NCBI GenBank assembly: GCA_035048485.1
Contig: CM068585.1
Coordinates: 53,388,910-53,452,909, forward strand
Length of the DNA stretch: 64,000 nucleotides
Source of the DNA: Pteria penguin
Lineage: Eukaryota > Mollusca > Bivalvia > Pterioida > Pteriidae
Direction: 5' to 3'
Shown here: positions 1 to 11,166 of the stretch, in pieces
Numbering within the stretch: the stretch's first letter is position 1
How the letters are laid out: each line of letters begins with the position of its first letter
The notes under the pieces: model-generated
The model's input: only the letters and a program-made list of their open reading frames with translations
What the model was told of the DNA's origin: nothing
Databases searched by the model: none
Made by a program: the position numbers and the translations under genes

Positions 1-403
1 TTTTGTTATGATTCAACATGGATTTCACATAGCTCTGTAACATAGTTGTTTTCTCTACACCTGATAAAGGCCAGGTGGCTGAAAATTTGTGTGACTGAGT
101 GTTTGTGTTTTATTATTTATATTGGACATCCCTTGGAGGACTTTGTAGATTCTATTGAAAACCCCAATACACTAATTCACAAGTTTTAGAATTTGTGTTA
201 AAGCTAATAGCAACATGCATTTTAAGTACATATCTTGTAATCCATATCTATCTAGAAATTATGTGATATATAACTATGTTTACTGATAAAAAGAGTTTAC
301 TAAATTTGTACAAAACATTACTTATCACCTTTTTACATACGTTAACGACTCCTTCTACAAATTAATAAAATGAAAACAAGTAAATTCAGAGAATTATGTC
401 CCC

Positions 404-690
404 CACTTTCAGGTTCGATCAGTAAGGGTCTTACGAATTATGGTTAAAAAGTGGTTAAAAAGTTACATTGAAGTAGGTCAAAGGTCACAGTCAAGGTCAC
501 ATGGAAAAAATAATTCTGGTACCAACAGAAAGGTATTGCAATTAGGGACACACATGCCAAATATGAAGGCCCTACGTCTTACAGTTTAAAGTTATGACCA
601 AGGTTAAAGTTTTTGTGACAGTCAGACAGACAGACGGACAGACAGATGAATGAGATTTAATGTCCCCAAACTTTCTCAAAAAGAGGGGTA
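404..690 (+). repeat. Dispersed 'GGTCAAGGTCAC' repeat copy 1
   Basis: The stretch contains 'aggtcaaaggtcacagtc', 'ggtaccaacagaaaggta' and 'tatgaaggccctacgtc', and ends in a 'gacagacagacggacagac' tail. The same order of words recurs at about 1960-2240 and in other places in the window. It is a dispersed, non-coding repeat. Confidence 0.7.
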
Positions 691-1129
691 CAATGATGAT
701 GATGAAAAAAAATAATGCTAACTACTTGATAATATAAGCTTAATAAATTTTTTTTTTTGTATGAAAACATTATTATGACAACATTTTCAATATTTTAAGG
801 AAATCCATCTCAATTGCTTTATCTGTACCTCACTCCATGTTCATGTCTATGGATAGCACCAAATCCCTAAATGAAATAAATGCATTATGTCCCAAAAATG
901 GCAAAACACCAAATGGAATCTATGGGAAAGTAAATGAGAAAAACTCCAGAAAAGGTTGCATCTCGAGAACAGTCCCATAAATGGCAAAAAGAGCAAAATA
1001 TATTTAAAATTATCTTCTCAGAGATGGAAATAGGAAGTGCACACCTTTAAGTGGCTATACAGCTAAATCTAAAATTTCAACAGAATCTACGAAAAGGTAA
1101 ATGAGAAAAACACAGGACAAGAATGGGTC

Positions 1130-1210
1130 TACGGACAAGAGACGGACAGACAGGCAGACTGATGGACAGACGATCTGATGAGGTGACTCCAACAAATTGC
1201 CCCCCTACTC
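1130..1210 (+). repeat. 'gacagacaggcagac' repeat tail
   Basis: A GACA-rich tail like that of the GGTCAAGG family, without the rest of the element; probably a decayed copy whose body (about 880-1130) is hardly recognisable. Confidence 0.4.
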
Positions 1211-1480
1211 TGTTGCAGAAGTATAAAAAAAGAAACAAATTATACCAAGCATGTAGTCAAATAACTGGACCAAATATATACGAAAATGAATAGAGTAAAC
1301 ACAGATTCTTGCCTGGTTAACTTGAAGAGTGCACATGAACCTGGTCAAGTAGTCCTGACACATGACTGTGCTAAAGCAGTCCTTATGTCTGCTTTAGGAC
1401 TGCACCATTCGTATATGTACTAATCAAGAAGATATTATGAAATTTACACCCACAAATTCAACCATTCACACACTAATATA

Positions 1481-1760
1481 CAGCCGGCGTGGCCTAGTGG
1501 TATCACATCGGACTCCTGATCGGGAGACCAGGTTCGAGTCCCGCTCTGGTCATGCTGGTGTCATGTCTTTAGGATGAGGCAGTAAAAACCGAGGCCCGTG
1601 TCATGGTATGCATGGCATGTTAAAGATCCCTCACTGCTTCAGGTGGGTCCGTTGCAAAGGTCAAAATTTGTATGCCCGGCATCAGGCAGATGCCGTCACC
1701 ATATATGTGAAATATGCATGGTGTGACGTAATACAAAAATCAATCAATCAATCAATCACA
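1481..1760 (+). mobile_element. tRNA-derived SINE, copy 1
   Basis: The head carries an A-box-like 'tggcctagtgg' and a B-box-like 'ggttcgagtcc' about 35 bases later, the spacing of an internal RNA polymerase III promoter. The body contains 'taaagatccctcactg', 'gtgggtccgttgcaaagg' and 'ggcagatgccgtcacc', and the tail is a (CAAT)n run. The copy looks complete and fairly young. Other copies of the body are found near 10.85, 29.6, 43.1 and 57.6 kb. Confidence 0.85.
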
Positions 1761-1959
1761 CTAATATGGCCCCCCTTATCAAACCAACAATTATGATCTC
1801 ATAAGCTAACTTTACCTCAGACCAGTAAAGTGTTTAGAGATATTTTACTTGTATACCTCAACATGGAGCCTCGGTTCATACTATTTAATATCTTAAGCAC
1901 AAACAGGGAGGCAGACAATGATATGATAAATCATCTAGAACAAGAAAATTCAGAAAACT

Positions 1960-2245
1960 GTGGTTCCCCCACTTTGGGGGTTCTATCAGTAAGGGTACAG
2001 TGATCTGTGACATATTGTCATGGTTGTGCATGTCTATAGACACACATGCCAGATATGAAGGCCCTACGTCTTACGATTAAAAAGTTACATTGAAGTAGGT
2101 CAAAGGCCACGGTCAAGGTCACATGGAAAAAATTTGGGTACCAACAGAAAGGTATTGCAATTAGGAACACACATGCCAAATATGAAGGCCCTACATCTTA
2201 CAGTTAAAAGGTTATGACCACGGTTAAAGATTTCATTATCAGAGC
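1960..2245 (+). repeat. Dispersed 'GGTCAAGGTCAC' repeat copy 2
   Basis: The same words as the copy at about 0.4 kb are present in order ('cccccacttt', 'atcagtaagggta', 'ggtcaaggtcacatgg', 'accaacagaaaggta'). It lacks the GACA tail. Confidence 0.65.
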
Positions 2246-2382
2246 AATAACGTCATGATGAAAATCCTGGCACAAGGCAGTTTGTCAGACATTAGGGCAC
2301 TTACATCTCGTAAAAATTGGAAGCAAGTATACTGTACCCACTTCAGCAATCCAGTGTGATATTCCTATCACTGGACCAATTT

Positions 2383-2505
2383 GTCCCCATTATACTATTA
2401 GATTATATAATCTGTCCCCATTATGATATTAGATTATATAATCTGTCCCCATTATAATATTAGATTATATAATCTGTCCCCACTATAATATTAGATTATC
2501 TATTG
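2383..2505 (+). repeat. Minisatellite, about 31-bp unit, four copies
   Basis: The word 'ttagattatataatctg' followed by 'tccccattat' recurs about every 31 bases. Each unit holds the near-palindrome 'agattatataatct'. The array lies just past the donor of U1 exon g. Confidence 0.8.
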
Positions 2506-2596
2506 ACTGAATTATAGTAATTTGAATTGCATTCCAAAGTACTACCTACATTTCAAACTCTATTAAAGAAATAAATTCCACAAAGTGTTTATATAC

Positions 2597-2728
2597 CTTT
2601 GTAGTTTATCATTATCAAGATTTTGGAGATATTCCTGAACTTCTTTTTCTGCTTCAAACATATGTAATGGCTCACATGGAGATAGCTTGTTGTCTCTTAT
2701 ACCACGTTTAGCTAACCTTTCATCACAT
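2597..2728 (-). CDS. U1 exon g (132 nt), unrecognised gene
   Basis: The exon reads CDERLAKRGIRDNKLSPCEP, then LHMFEAEKEVQEYLQNLDN and DKLQ, ending in a split arginine codon. The acceptor is TTTACTCAG and the donor AAAG|GTATAT. The second half (FEAEKEVQEYLQNLDNDKLQ) is acidic and helix-like. No in-frame stop occurs before the donor, so the gene continues to the left, possibly outside the window. I saw no convincing further exon from 1 to 2596. Confidence 0.68.
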
Positions 2729-2904
2729 CTGAGTAAAGATAATTTATTAGTATAACATGTACAACATACCAATTCTAGATGAGTCTAAAAAATTACCATG
2801 ACAAAATAACAAAGGTCAAGGACACAAAATCACTAATCTTGACCTTATTTAAAAGGAATTAATGAAAACAAGCACTTATCACTGAACAGGCTAATGTTTA
2901 AAAT

Positions 2905-3095
2905 TTTTTCAAATAAATATGTCGACTTCTCAGATGTCTGGTCAAATAATCAGGTTTTAAATCAACTTGTCAGATGTCACGTGGAATCATCGGGTCTTAT
3001 ATCAACTTGTCAGATGTATAGTCACATCATCAGGTCTTATGTCAACTTGTTTGATGTCTTGTCAAATCATCAGGTCTTATGACAACATATCAGAA
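2905..3095 (+). repeat. Minisatellite, about 40-bp unit, four to five copies
   Basis: Words such as 'aaatcatcaggtcttatg' and 'caacttgtcagatgtc' recur at about 40-base spacing with moderate divergence. It is in the U1 intron between exons g and f2. Confidence 0.75.
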
Positions 3096-3264
3096 AATTA
3101 TGTCTGACAATGAGAAGCAGATATATGCCACCATAGATATTAATTCCCCTCCTTTTACTTTTAGGCTTCAGTCTTGATGCCAGTACTTACAGGTGCACAA
3201 CGCTGATTATCAAATTTGTTTCTTAAAAAACTAACATTTATTTTTCGACTAATCATATGTAGTG

Positions 3265-3575
3265 AACAACTGCTAAATGTAAATTTCATACTGAACGACC
3301 ACTAAATGTAAATTTCATACTGAACGACCACTAAATGTAAATTCCATACTAAACAACCACTAAATGTAAATTTCATACTGAACGACTACTAAATGTAAAT
3401 TCCATACTAAACAACCACTAAATGTAAATTTCATACTGAATGACTACTAAATGCAAATTCCATACAGAACGACTACTAAATGTAAATTCCATACCGAACA
3501 ACTACTAAATGTAAATTCCATACTGAACGCCTACTAAATGTAAATTTCGTACTGAACGACTACTAAATGTAAATT
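3265..3575 (+). repeat. Minisatellite, about 29-bp unit, about ten copies
   Basis: The word 'actaaatgtaaattccat' plus 'actgaacgac' recurs about every 29 bases with a few substitutions. It is in the same U1 intron, about 250 bases from exon f2. Confidence 0.85.
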
Positions 3576-3817
3576 TCACTGCTTTCATTCTTTCTACAGA
3601 AAATTACCAGTTTATTTGTTCCTTCATCTACCAGAGTCCTTGAATCAGAATATGTACAAGCATTATCTGCTGCCCTGGACTACAGCCAATATAACACATT
3701 ACAAATTTTGGGAATCTCAGGACAAAATTACTGGTATTTTCACCTTCAAGCAATTAACTATAAAATCCAAATCACTGATTAAACTGATTAAACTAAACAA
3801 AATTCATTTCAATATAC

Positions 3818-3904
3818 CTTTCTGTCATCTTAAGAATTTCATCACACTTAGTTATAGCTTCTGATTTCTTATTTTTGCAATCAGTCATTGCTATTGTCAG
3901 CAAA
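3818..3904 (-). CDS. U1 exon f2 (87 nt), candidate mutually exclusive exon
   Basis: The exon encodes LLTIAMTDCKNKK, SEAITKCDEILK and MTER, including the split end codon. The acceptor follows a run of eight T (TTTTTTTTCAG) and the donor is GAAAG|GTATAT. It is a diverged copy of exon f1, with conservative changes (E/D, K/N, S/T) that suggest selection on the protein. Because 39 nt is usually too short for efficient splicing in animals, f1 and f2 are more likely alternatives than neighbours in one mRNA; inclusion of both would still keep the frame. Confidence 0.75.
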
Positions 3905-3943
3905 CTGAAAAAAAAGACAAGTTGCAAATATATAGAATTTTAC

Positions 3944-4030
3944 CTTTCCTTCATCTTACGAATATCTTCACATTTAGATATGGCTTCCATTTTCTTATCT
4001 TTACATTCAGCCATCGCTTGAAGCAGCAGG
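3944..4030 (-). CDS. U1 exon f1 (87 nt), candidate mutually exclusive exon
   Basis: The exon encodes 29 residues: LLLQAMAECKDKK, MEAISKCEDIRK and MKER, including the split end codon. The acceptor is CTTGTTTCAG and the donor GAAAG|GTAAAA. It is homologous to the exon immediately downstream: same length, same phase, about 18 of 28 full codons specifying the same residue, with matching positions for AM, CK.KK, EAI.KC, I.KM.ER. Only 39 nt separate the two. It is predicted to be helical. Joining to exon e gives a glycine and joining to exon g gives an arginine whichever copy is used. A MITE ends about 20 bases upstream of its acceptor. Confidence 0.75.
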
Positions 4031-4049
4031 CTGAAACAAGTTGTAAGAT

Positions 4050-4436
4050 ATGATTAAACCATACTTTTATTCCGCTTCTCTATTTGCCCCATTGTGGATA
4101 AAGATCTGGAGAAACTCCATAAGGGGTCAGGTTCTGGTGAACTCTAATTGTCCACCAATCAGTTGGTCGGCTACAAATTTTAAGGAATGAAATTAATATC
4201 CCCAGTATGCATGACCTACAAGGTAGTTGCTGAACAGTGTTTGTTATATGTATATATTGCATCACTTGCAAATGTACCTAGCCGAGTCATTGATTGGCTA
4301 TGGAAAATAACGGTTTCGGTGACTGAAACATCATCCAAGTTCACCAGAACATGACCCCTTACAGGATTTTGCCAGATCTTTATCCGCAATGGGACAAGTA
4401 GATAAGTGGAATAAAGATTTGGTTTTAATCAGACTG
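4050..4436. mobile_element. MITE with long inverted ends, family M1 copy 1
   Basis: The left end ('tgattaaaccatac', 'ttttattccgcttctc', 'cccattgtggataaag') is mirrored by the right end ('ctttatccgcaatggg', 'ggaataaag', 'tggttttaatca'). A second inner pair ('ggttctggtgaact' and 'agttcaccagaacatg') extends the homology. No transposase coding is visible. Other copies lie at 27.5 kb (complete) and 42.86 kb (left end only). This copy sits within about 20 bases of the acceptor of U1 exon f1. Confidence 0.82.
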
Positions 4437-5187
4437 GAGTGTATAGATAGAATTTTAAAAATGAGTGATTCCTCTAAAGCTTCATCACAATCAACAAGAA
4501 ACCACTAAATGCTGATTGCAAAGCAAATTGAAACAAGGTCAAGGTTACAAGGTAAAAAGTCACAATATCAATTGAAAGCGCTCATCATAAAGAACCCATG
4601 TGTATACCGTAGTATCAAAGCCCTATCCCTATTGATTTAAAAGATATAGCCAAAGTTAAAGTTTATTAAAAGTAGGTGAACAATAATCTATTATAAATAA
4701 TCAAGAAATGAAAAGATACATTAAAAAATAATAATAAAAAATTATGGTATAAATAAAGAATGACAATAATAAATAAATAAATAAACAAATAAATATAAAA
4801 ATAAATAAATACAAAATTTAGTTAAACAAAAAAAAGGTAAACAAAATTAGATTTAAAATATAATTACACTAGTAACTTTACTATCGATAATGTAAAGTGA
4901 AAAAAGAGATTTTTACATATCTTTTTACAAGTCTCCTAGTTGATTTCATTTGTTATATCATATGTTTTAATTCAAATGAAACCCTTGATGAGGGATGTCA
5001 TTTTAACATTACAAGTAATTCAGATATATAAAACGACATTGTCTCTCATTAAATAAGATCCATTTTGCTTCATCTGCACCACCGCATGGAAAGAATTAAG
5101 CATGTGACTGAGCACAAGTGGGAAAAAATTGTTAACATGAATTTCCTTCTGTATTAATGCACCCAGTAGAGTAGTACTGGTACGTGT
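4437..5187. other. Intronic stretch without a recognised gene
   Basis: This part of a U1 intron holds a decayed GGTCAAGG repeat (about 4530-4680) and a low-complexity A/T-rich run with 'aataaataaataaac' words (about 4690-4870). No exon was seen. Confidence 0.5.
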
Positions 5188-5878
5188 GCAGGGCTTTTTT
5201 TCTGCATATTTTATAGCCGATATTCGGCTATGTTCCCAATCGCAAATCATATCTTTTTTTCCCAATTTTGGCCAAGAAATTCCCAATCATGAGCACCAAA
5301 CACCAATCAGTCTTAACAGGCAGAAATTTCTACAGACCAACTAGAAATCGTGCGTAATCTGTCCAGATGTCCGATAAAGGATTCTGTGTTAACAATCACT
5401 CTGTATATATCATAATTGTTTGAATAAGTGTCCTCTTTTCCTTTCTATGTCTCAAAAGGCACTTGTATAAGGAAGTTTAATTGACCATGACATGTAACTG
5501 TCATAAATATTTGATACCTGCTGTGATCAACTAGAATAAAGTTATTTGATACTGATAAGATACAAATTTACGGCAGATTGTGGGAATGGGATATATGTAT
5601 GCCCCTAATTTTGCAGTGCTCCTAAACACCAAACACTACCAAAACTACCCAACCTACCGGTACTGTTGCAATCTCAAACTCAAATTTACTGCATCAACTA
5701 AACTACAATAATATATTGTATCTATTTCTTTTATATTCTAATAGCAGTATATAACATATTTAATAGATATTTAAAACATTTTATTTTAAAAAATTCCCAA
5801 TTTGGAGCCAAATTTCGCGAAATTCCCAATTCCAGCGCCATGGGCCATGTTCCCAAAATAATGAAAAAAAGCCCTGGT
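5188..5878. mobile_element. Non-autonomous DNA element with 'cagggcttttttt' ends
   Basis: The left end 'cagggcttttttt' is the inverse of the right end 'aaaaaaagccctg'. Both flanks read 'gtgtg', a possible 5-bp target duplication. Inside both ends the word 'ttcccaat' recurs in inverted or direct form. No transposase ORF is present. The superfamily cannot be set from this; CAGGG-type ends occur in hAT elements, but a clear 8-bp duplication is not seen. Confidence 0.6.
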
Positions 5879-6114
5879 GTGCTATTGCAGTGCTCGTGAC
5901 TACTATTCACACTAATGTGACTGTATGCTATGTTAAGACTGCACCCATCTGCAACTTACTGTCTACTCAAATACATCAGTTCAGCTTAACGTGAGATAAA
6001 ATTCAGCTTTCTACTTTGGTTATAAGAGATTTTCAGAGAATTTTTAGTAATTATCATATTTATGATGTAGTGACTAGACCAGGCAAAAAGGCATAAATAC
6101 CCAGTTTAAATTTG

Positions 6115-6890
6115 TTAAAGGCTTACTGTGACATGGAATTTAAAGATATGAGATATGACCTAGAGTCAAGTTCATGACACATCCAATCTCATTAGATAAT
6201 TATATAGCAGATGGATCCTGCCTACTATTTTACAAAGTGTGACATTGACCTTGGAAGAATGATCTGGTAGAATGGCTATGGTATACACTTGTGCAAGAGG
6301 TATCATTTGTACGAAGCATCAATTAACTCACAGTATATACATTGTAGCAGCACATTTAAAAACAAGATGTGTTTGTGAAGCACAAATGTCGCTGTTGGCA
6401 ACAATGTCCAAGAAAGATAAATTTTTAAATGTCCTATATCTATCTACAAAATGTATCTATCTATACCCTACCCCATGGGCCTTACCTCTTACGATTCAAA
6501 AGTTATAACCAATGTAAAAGTTTTTGAAATGTATGTCAAGGGTCATGGTTGAGGTCACAAAGTCAAAAATTACTGAAGGTACAGATAGTTCTTATCACAA
6601 AAAATTTGCATGTGAAATATGAAACCCCTACCTCCTACAATTCAAAAGTTATAACCAATGTTAAAGTTTTTGAAATGTAGGGCATAGATCACTGTAAAGG
6701 TCACAATGTCAAGGACCTTGTAATAATTTGAAAGGGCTTTATCAGTGGAGTATGCATGCCAAATATGAAGTCTCTATCTCCCATTGTTAAAAAGTTATGG
6801 TGAAGTTTAAAGTTGACAACAGACAGGCAAACATACACATAGGCAGCACAAAACAATATGCCACTGATTTATCTAGGGCCATAAAACATA
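6115..6890 (+). repeat. GGTCAAGG-type repeat, two linked units
   Basis: Words such as 'ttcaaaagttataaccaa', 'gtaaaagtttttgaaatg' and 'atgccaaatatgaagtc' occur twice or more and the unit ends in a GACA-rich tail near 6820. A near relative is at about 23.9-24.2 kb. Non-coding. Confidence 0.65.
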
Positions 6891-6926
6891 CATGTATGTG
6901 ATGTATCTTTTCAAAGATCAATATAC

Positions 6927-7082
6927 CCATTGATTGTATCCCAATCTTTATTTTTCAATCCTTCATTCTGTACAGGTGTGAATAGAATATCTCTTCCTCT
7001 TTCAGCAGCTGTCTTATCGTATTTTCTGTCCTCTATATCACTTATAAAGAGATGCTCTGGAATGGGGGTAGGTATGATCAAC
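6927..7082 (-). CDS. U1 exon e (156 nt), unrecognised gene
   Basis: This is the longest U1 exon, 52 codons. It begins LIIPTPIPEHLFISDIEDRK, continues through a basic/acidic stretch (YDKTAAERGRDIL) and ends near NKDWDTING. The acceptor is CTCTTGCAG and the donor is ATGG|GTATAT. The composition and lack of stops over a repeat-free segment make it a convincing exon. The intron on its 5' side ends in an array of 48-bp repeats, each of which resembles a 3' splice site; the true acceptor lies about 20 bases past the last unit. Confidence 0.72.
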
Positions 7083-7102
7083 CTGCAAGAGTTCATAAAC
7101 TT

Positions 7103-7729
7103 GAAATAAATAGGTGTCTCAGTATCACATAAACATTACAAAAGACTACTGAAATAAATAGGTGTCTCAGTATCACATAAACATTACAAAAGACTACTGA
7201 AATAAATAGGTGTCTCAGTATCACATAAACATTACAAAAGACTACTGAAATAAATAGGTGTCTCAGTATCACATAAACATTACAAAAGACTACTGAAATA
7301 AATAGGTGTCTCAGTATCACATAAACATTACAAAAGACTACTGAAATAAATAGGTGTCTCAGTATCACATAAACATTACAAAAGACTACTGAAATAAATA
7401 GGTGTCTCAGTATCACATAAACATTACAAAAGACTACTGAAATAAATAGGTGTCTCAGTATCACATAAACATTACAAAAGACTACTGAAATAAATAGGTG
7501 TCTCAGTATCACATAAACATTACAAAAGACTACTGAAATAAATAGGTGTCTCAGTATCACATAAACATTACAAAAGACTACTGAAATAAATAGGTGTCTC
7601 AGTATCACATAAACATTACAAAAGACTACTGAAATAAATAGGTGTCTCAGTATCACATAAACATTACAAAAGACTACTGAAATAAATAGGTGTCTCAGTA
7701 TCACATAAACATTACAAAAGACTACTGAA
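7103..7729. repeat. 48-bp minisatellite, 13 apparently identical units
   Basis: Thirteen tandem units of 48 bp follow one another with no difference that I can see. On the minus (transcribed) strand each unit contains 'tactgag', then 'acacctatttatttcag', in the order of a branch point, a pyrimidine tract and an AG. The array lies directly upstream of the acceptor of U1 exon e. Because 48 is a multiple of three, one minus frame stays open across the array as a repeated 16-residue hydrophobic peptide; this is a by-product of the period and is not in the frame of exon e. Confidence 0.95.
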
Positions 7730-7979
7730 AGCATAAGAACATAATTCATACACCTGTGTTAATTAATAGGCCATTTTCAAGTAAATGGAAAGGAGCGTTA
7801 AAAACTTAGATTTAACAAGTCAGACTACGGACAACTGATTGTGATGTCATACCTGATAGAAGCAATGATGTTGTGTATCCAAAGGTAAGATTATTATGTT
7901 ATAAATAAAATACGACCAAAGTATGCAATGTACGTATTTTGGATATAACTCAGAAACAGTCTATTGCAACGAATGTTCC

Positions 7980-8325
7980 TTTCACCAACTGATTCATTCT
8001 TCAAGGTCAAGGTTAAAACATAAAAACTTCAGATACGTAATGAAAGGTCTTGTCACAAGGAATACACACTATCTCTTACTGTTCATAAGTTATGACTAAG
8101 GTTAAAGATTATTAAAAGTAGTTGAAAGATGGAAGATCAAGGTCATAAAATCAAAAATTTTCTGGTACCCAATAAAAGGCTTGGCCCAAGGAATACACAT
8201 GTGAAATATTAAATCCCTGTCTATTATGATTCTAAAGTTGTGATCCAGGTTAAGGTTTCTGTCTACAGAAAAACAGGAGGGGGGGGGGAGTGACAATATC
8301 TCTCCAGACATTCGTACCGACAACC
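7980..8325 (+). repeat. GGTCAAGG-type repeat
   Basis: Contains 'caaggtcaaggttaaaac', 'aaaggtcttgtcacaagg', 'aatacacatgtgaaatat' and a final G-rich run. Nearly the same series is seen at about 20.2-20.6 kb, so the two are copies of one element. Confidence 0.65.
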
Positions 8326-10830
8326 CCTAAAAGGCAGACCCAAAACCCATTTAAGGACAGAGCTGTGCATGAGAAATCAACCCATTCACTACCTGATACA
8401 CATTTTTTTCTGAAGCCTTGAAAACACTTTCCATATACTTTTCATCAAAGAGGTAACTTCTTTACATCGTATCATAGTCCTAAATATCCTGATTGCTAAT
8501 AATACCTGCCAGCACTACGACAATTTTACTAGAGATTGACACATTATGCGTATTTTCGATCACATTAAAACCAGACTTCTACTACACTCTCATTTCCATT
8601 TTGTGTAAGAGTTGAACTGAATTTTGGTATAAATAGCATTTAGATCACATTCACATCACACCTAATATCTGTGCCAAATGAAAAAGATTTACGATTCTAA
8701 TATCATCTTGCCAATCACCGATAATTGACTGATCGTCAAATGCCAGACATTGCACCTTCTGGCACACTTTTTCATTATGGCGTCATAAATAAATGGCCAG
8801 TCAAAGATGGTTTTAAGTGTGACGTCACAATGAAACTACGTAATGGGCATGGTTAAATTTGGATCTGGCGACCTCTCAATATATCTGAAGCATTTCCGCA
8901 GGAAGCTAATATTTGGTCAACAAAAATGGTGAACAACAAACAAATGATGGATTCTGTGAAGAAAAGTGTTTATGCATATTAAAAGTACATGATTGTAAAA
9001 TGAAGCTGATTTTGTTGCACTGATTGAAAATGCACAAGTAAACTCAAATATTCACAAGGAAATAAGCTGTTCTCCTGGTAGAAATTGTCTTTTTCTTTAT
9101 TCTAATATGCTGATTATCATTAACCATGTGGTTTCAGACTTTCATGTTTGGAAGTTATCCTACTACTGTAGAATTAGTTCCCATGCATACCCAGTTATCA
9201 TGCCCAGAATTCTGAGAGATTTCTCTTGATTGGTCAGATCAGGAGGTCATCAGAATTTGACCCCAGTTCTGAACATACATATACCAAATTCTCTACTAAA
9301 ACAGAAACATGGTTTTAATCTGAATGGTATATCTTTTTGTATAAGGATTCATATCTCACTTCAAGTCTGACACCCAGATAAAGCCACTACAATTAAGAAG
9401 TTAGTTACATCCTGCTGATGACCGAAAAAATGTTGGAAATGTGCCAAACACCTATCATCCAACCAACCAAAGTATTTCACTTCTATTAAAGGCCAGAAGG
9501 ATCATTCTGTATGACTCACTGCCATGAGTTCCAAGGTTCAAGAAAAACAGGCAGTCAGTGTCATGTCATTCAGGCCTTCAGCTCAAAATTGTGTTAGAAA
9601 GCATAAGAAAATATAAAACGACGTTTAAAGTTCCCAAAATTTACTTTTTTTTATATGGAGTTTATCTGAAATTTCTCTTCACAAAAGAGGGTATCCTTCT
9701 TGGTATGTATAAATTTCTCTGTCTTCAATCTACCCCAGAGTTCTTGAAATCTTTTTTGAGTGTCAGTCATTTGGACTGACACTGGACACAAACTTGTCAG
9801 TCTGGACAAAAACTTGTCAATCCAAAAAATTTTCAGTGTAGAAATTGTGATTTATAGTCAGGAGTAGCCCTAATTTATGGTTCTATGAAATATAAAACAA
9901 ATACCGATAAGAAAAATCAAATTTATTCAATTCCATTCGATTTCCATCTCTTTTATTATTCCCTAAATCAACTTGCTATTTTCTTCCTCAGATTGCTTGC
10001 ATTCACTCTCAGATTCATTCTCTGTCTCATACTCACTTTCACTTTCTCTGTCACTCTTACCGGATATCTCCATTCGCATTATTTAAAGGTCTTCAATTAG
10101 TGGCATCACATTCATGTTCATTTGCTTTTTCTACAGTATTCTGCTCCTGGGCAACTACTAGAACTTTATAATAAAGCTTTCATATTTTACATGGATATTC
10201 CTTTTGACAAGACTTTTCCGTTGGTACAATAATTTTTTACCTCATTACCTTGACTGTGGCCTTTGACCTCATTTCAAAAATTTTAACATTGATTATTATA
10301 AGGGGATGTGATATTAGTCTAAATGACTGTCTTCAGCTATGTTATGTAATGGCCCATCTTAACAACATGTACATGTATAGTCAGTGTTTTGGCCCGAATT
10401 TCCCTGCACCGGCAGCAATGCACACACCACAGGTCATGCCCTTGTCTGCATCGTGCTTCTACCATTCACTCACTTCCTTCCATTCCGGTTTAAACTCCCT
10501 TGTCGCTCGATTTTGCTCATACGTTTCATGCTTATTTGTCAGAGGACTTCCTGATAACGAGGAATTTCAGTTTTGTTGGTAGGACCGAAGGATTTCAAGA
10601 ACTATGCTACCCTTACGCAAAAATACAACAAATCTTGGATGGGCCTTTTTTTGTGCCAGGTTTAAGCAAATTCCATAAAAGCTCAATGTCACATTCATGT
10701 CAAATAGTGTATACCTTTCCTTTTTTAACATGCTTAATCTTAAAAAAGTTGAAAAAAAATGCTTAAAATTATGTCTGCATTCCAATTTTTCATTATAGAT
10801 TTTATTCCCTCATGTCTTTGGATCAGGTGA
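8326..10830. other. U1 intron without recognised features
   Basis: No exon, SINE or tandem repeat was recognised here. A perfect TGACGTCA (CRE-type) word is present near 8820, which by itself means little. Open frames in this stretch are short and have no recognisable domains. Confidence 0.4.
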
Positions 10831-10837
10831 GCTTAAA

Positions 10838-11075
10838 GCTGAGATCCCATGTCACAGAAGATGCTGGCATGTAAACATCCCCTAACAGATTCAGGTATGT
10901 CCATAAAACTGAGGTCCTAAGTCATGGTAGATGTCAAAATGTAAAGATCCACTACTGTAACAGTTCCACTTAGGTCTATAAAAACAATATAAATTTCTGA
11001 GCAATACATCTGGCAAATGCCATCACAATATAAATGAAATAATGTTGGTATAATGTGAACAAAAAATAAACAGTC
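10838..11075 (+). mobile_element. Decayed SINE body
   Basis: The order 'gagatcccatgtcac', 'tgtaaagatccactac', 'tctggcaaatgccatcac' parallels the SINE body at 1.5 kb, with many substitutions. The tRNA head is not recognisable. It lies beside U1 exon d. Confidence 0.5.
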
Positions 11076-11100
11076 AAGCACTTGCTAGAATTTTACATAC

Positions 11101-11166
11101 CTTTTGCAAATTTCATCCACCATTACCTGCATCCCATTAAGAAGGCGATAGAAATGCTCCAAAGAC
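11101..11166 (-). CDS. U1 exon d (66 nt), unrecognised gene
   Basis: The exon reads SLEHFYRLLNGMQVMVDEIC followed by K and a split arginine codon. The acceptor is ATTCCAG and the donor GTATGT. The pattern of hydrophobic residues fits an amphipathic helix. It joins exon c (…EKFKK) to exon e (R-LIIPTPIPEHLF). A degraded SINE body lies just beyond the donor side. Confidence 0.65.

Noticed and set aside
7103..7729. A CRISPR-like array
   Set aside because: The units follow each other with no variable spacers, and this is an animal genome.
7093..7749. A 218-codon minus-strand frame of repeated 16-residue hydrophobic units
   Set aside because: It is produced by a 48-bp tandem repeat whose period is a multiple of three; it has no other coding features and is not in the frame of the neighbouring exon.
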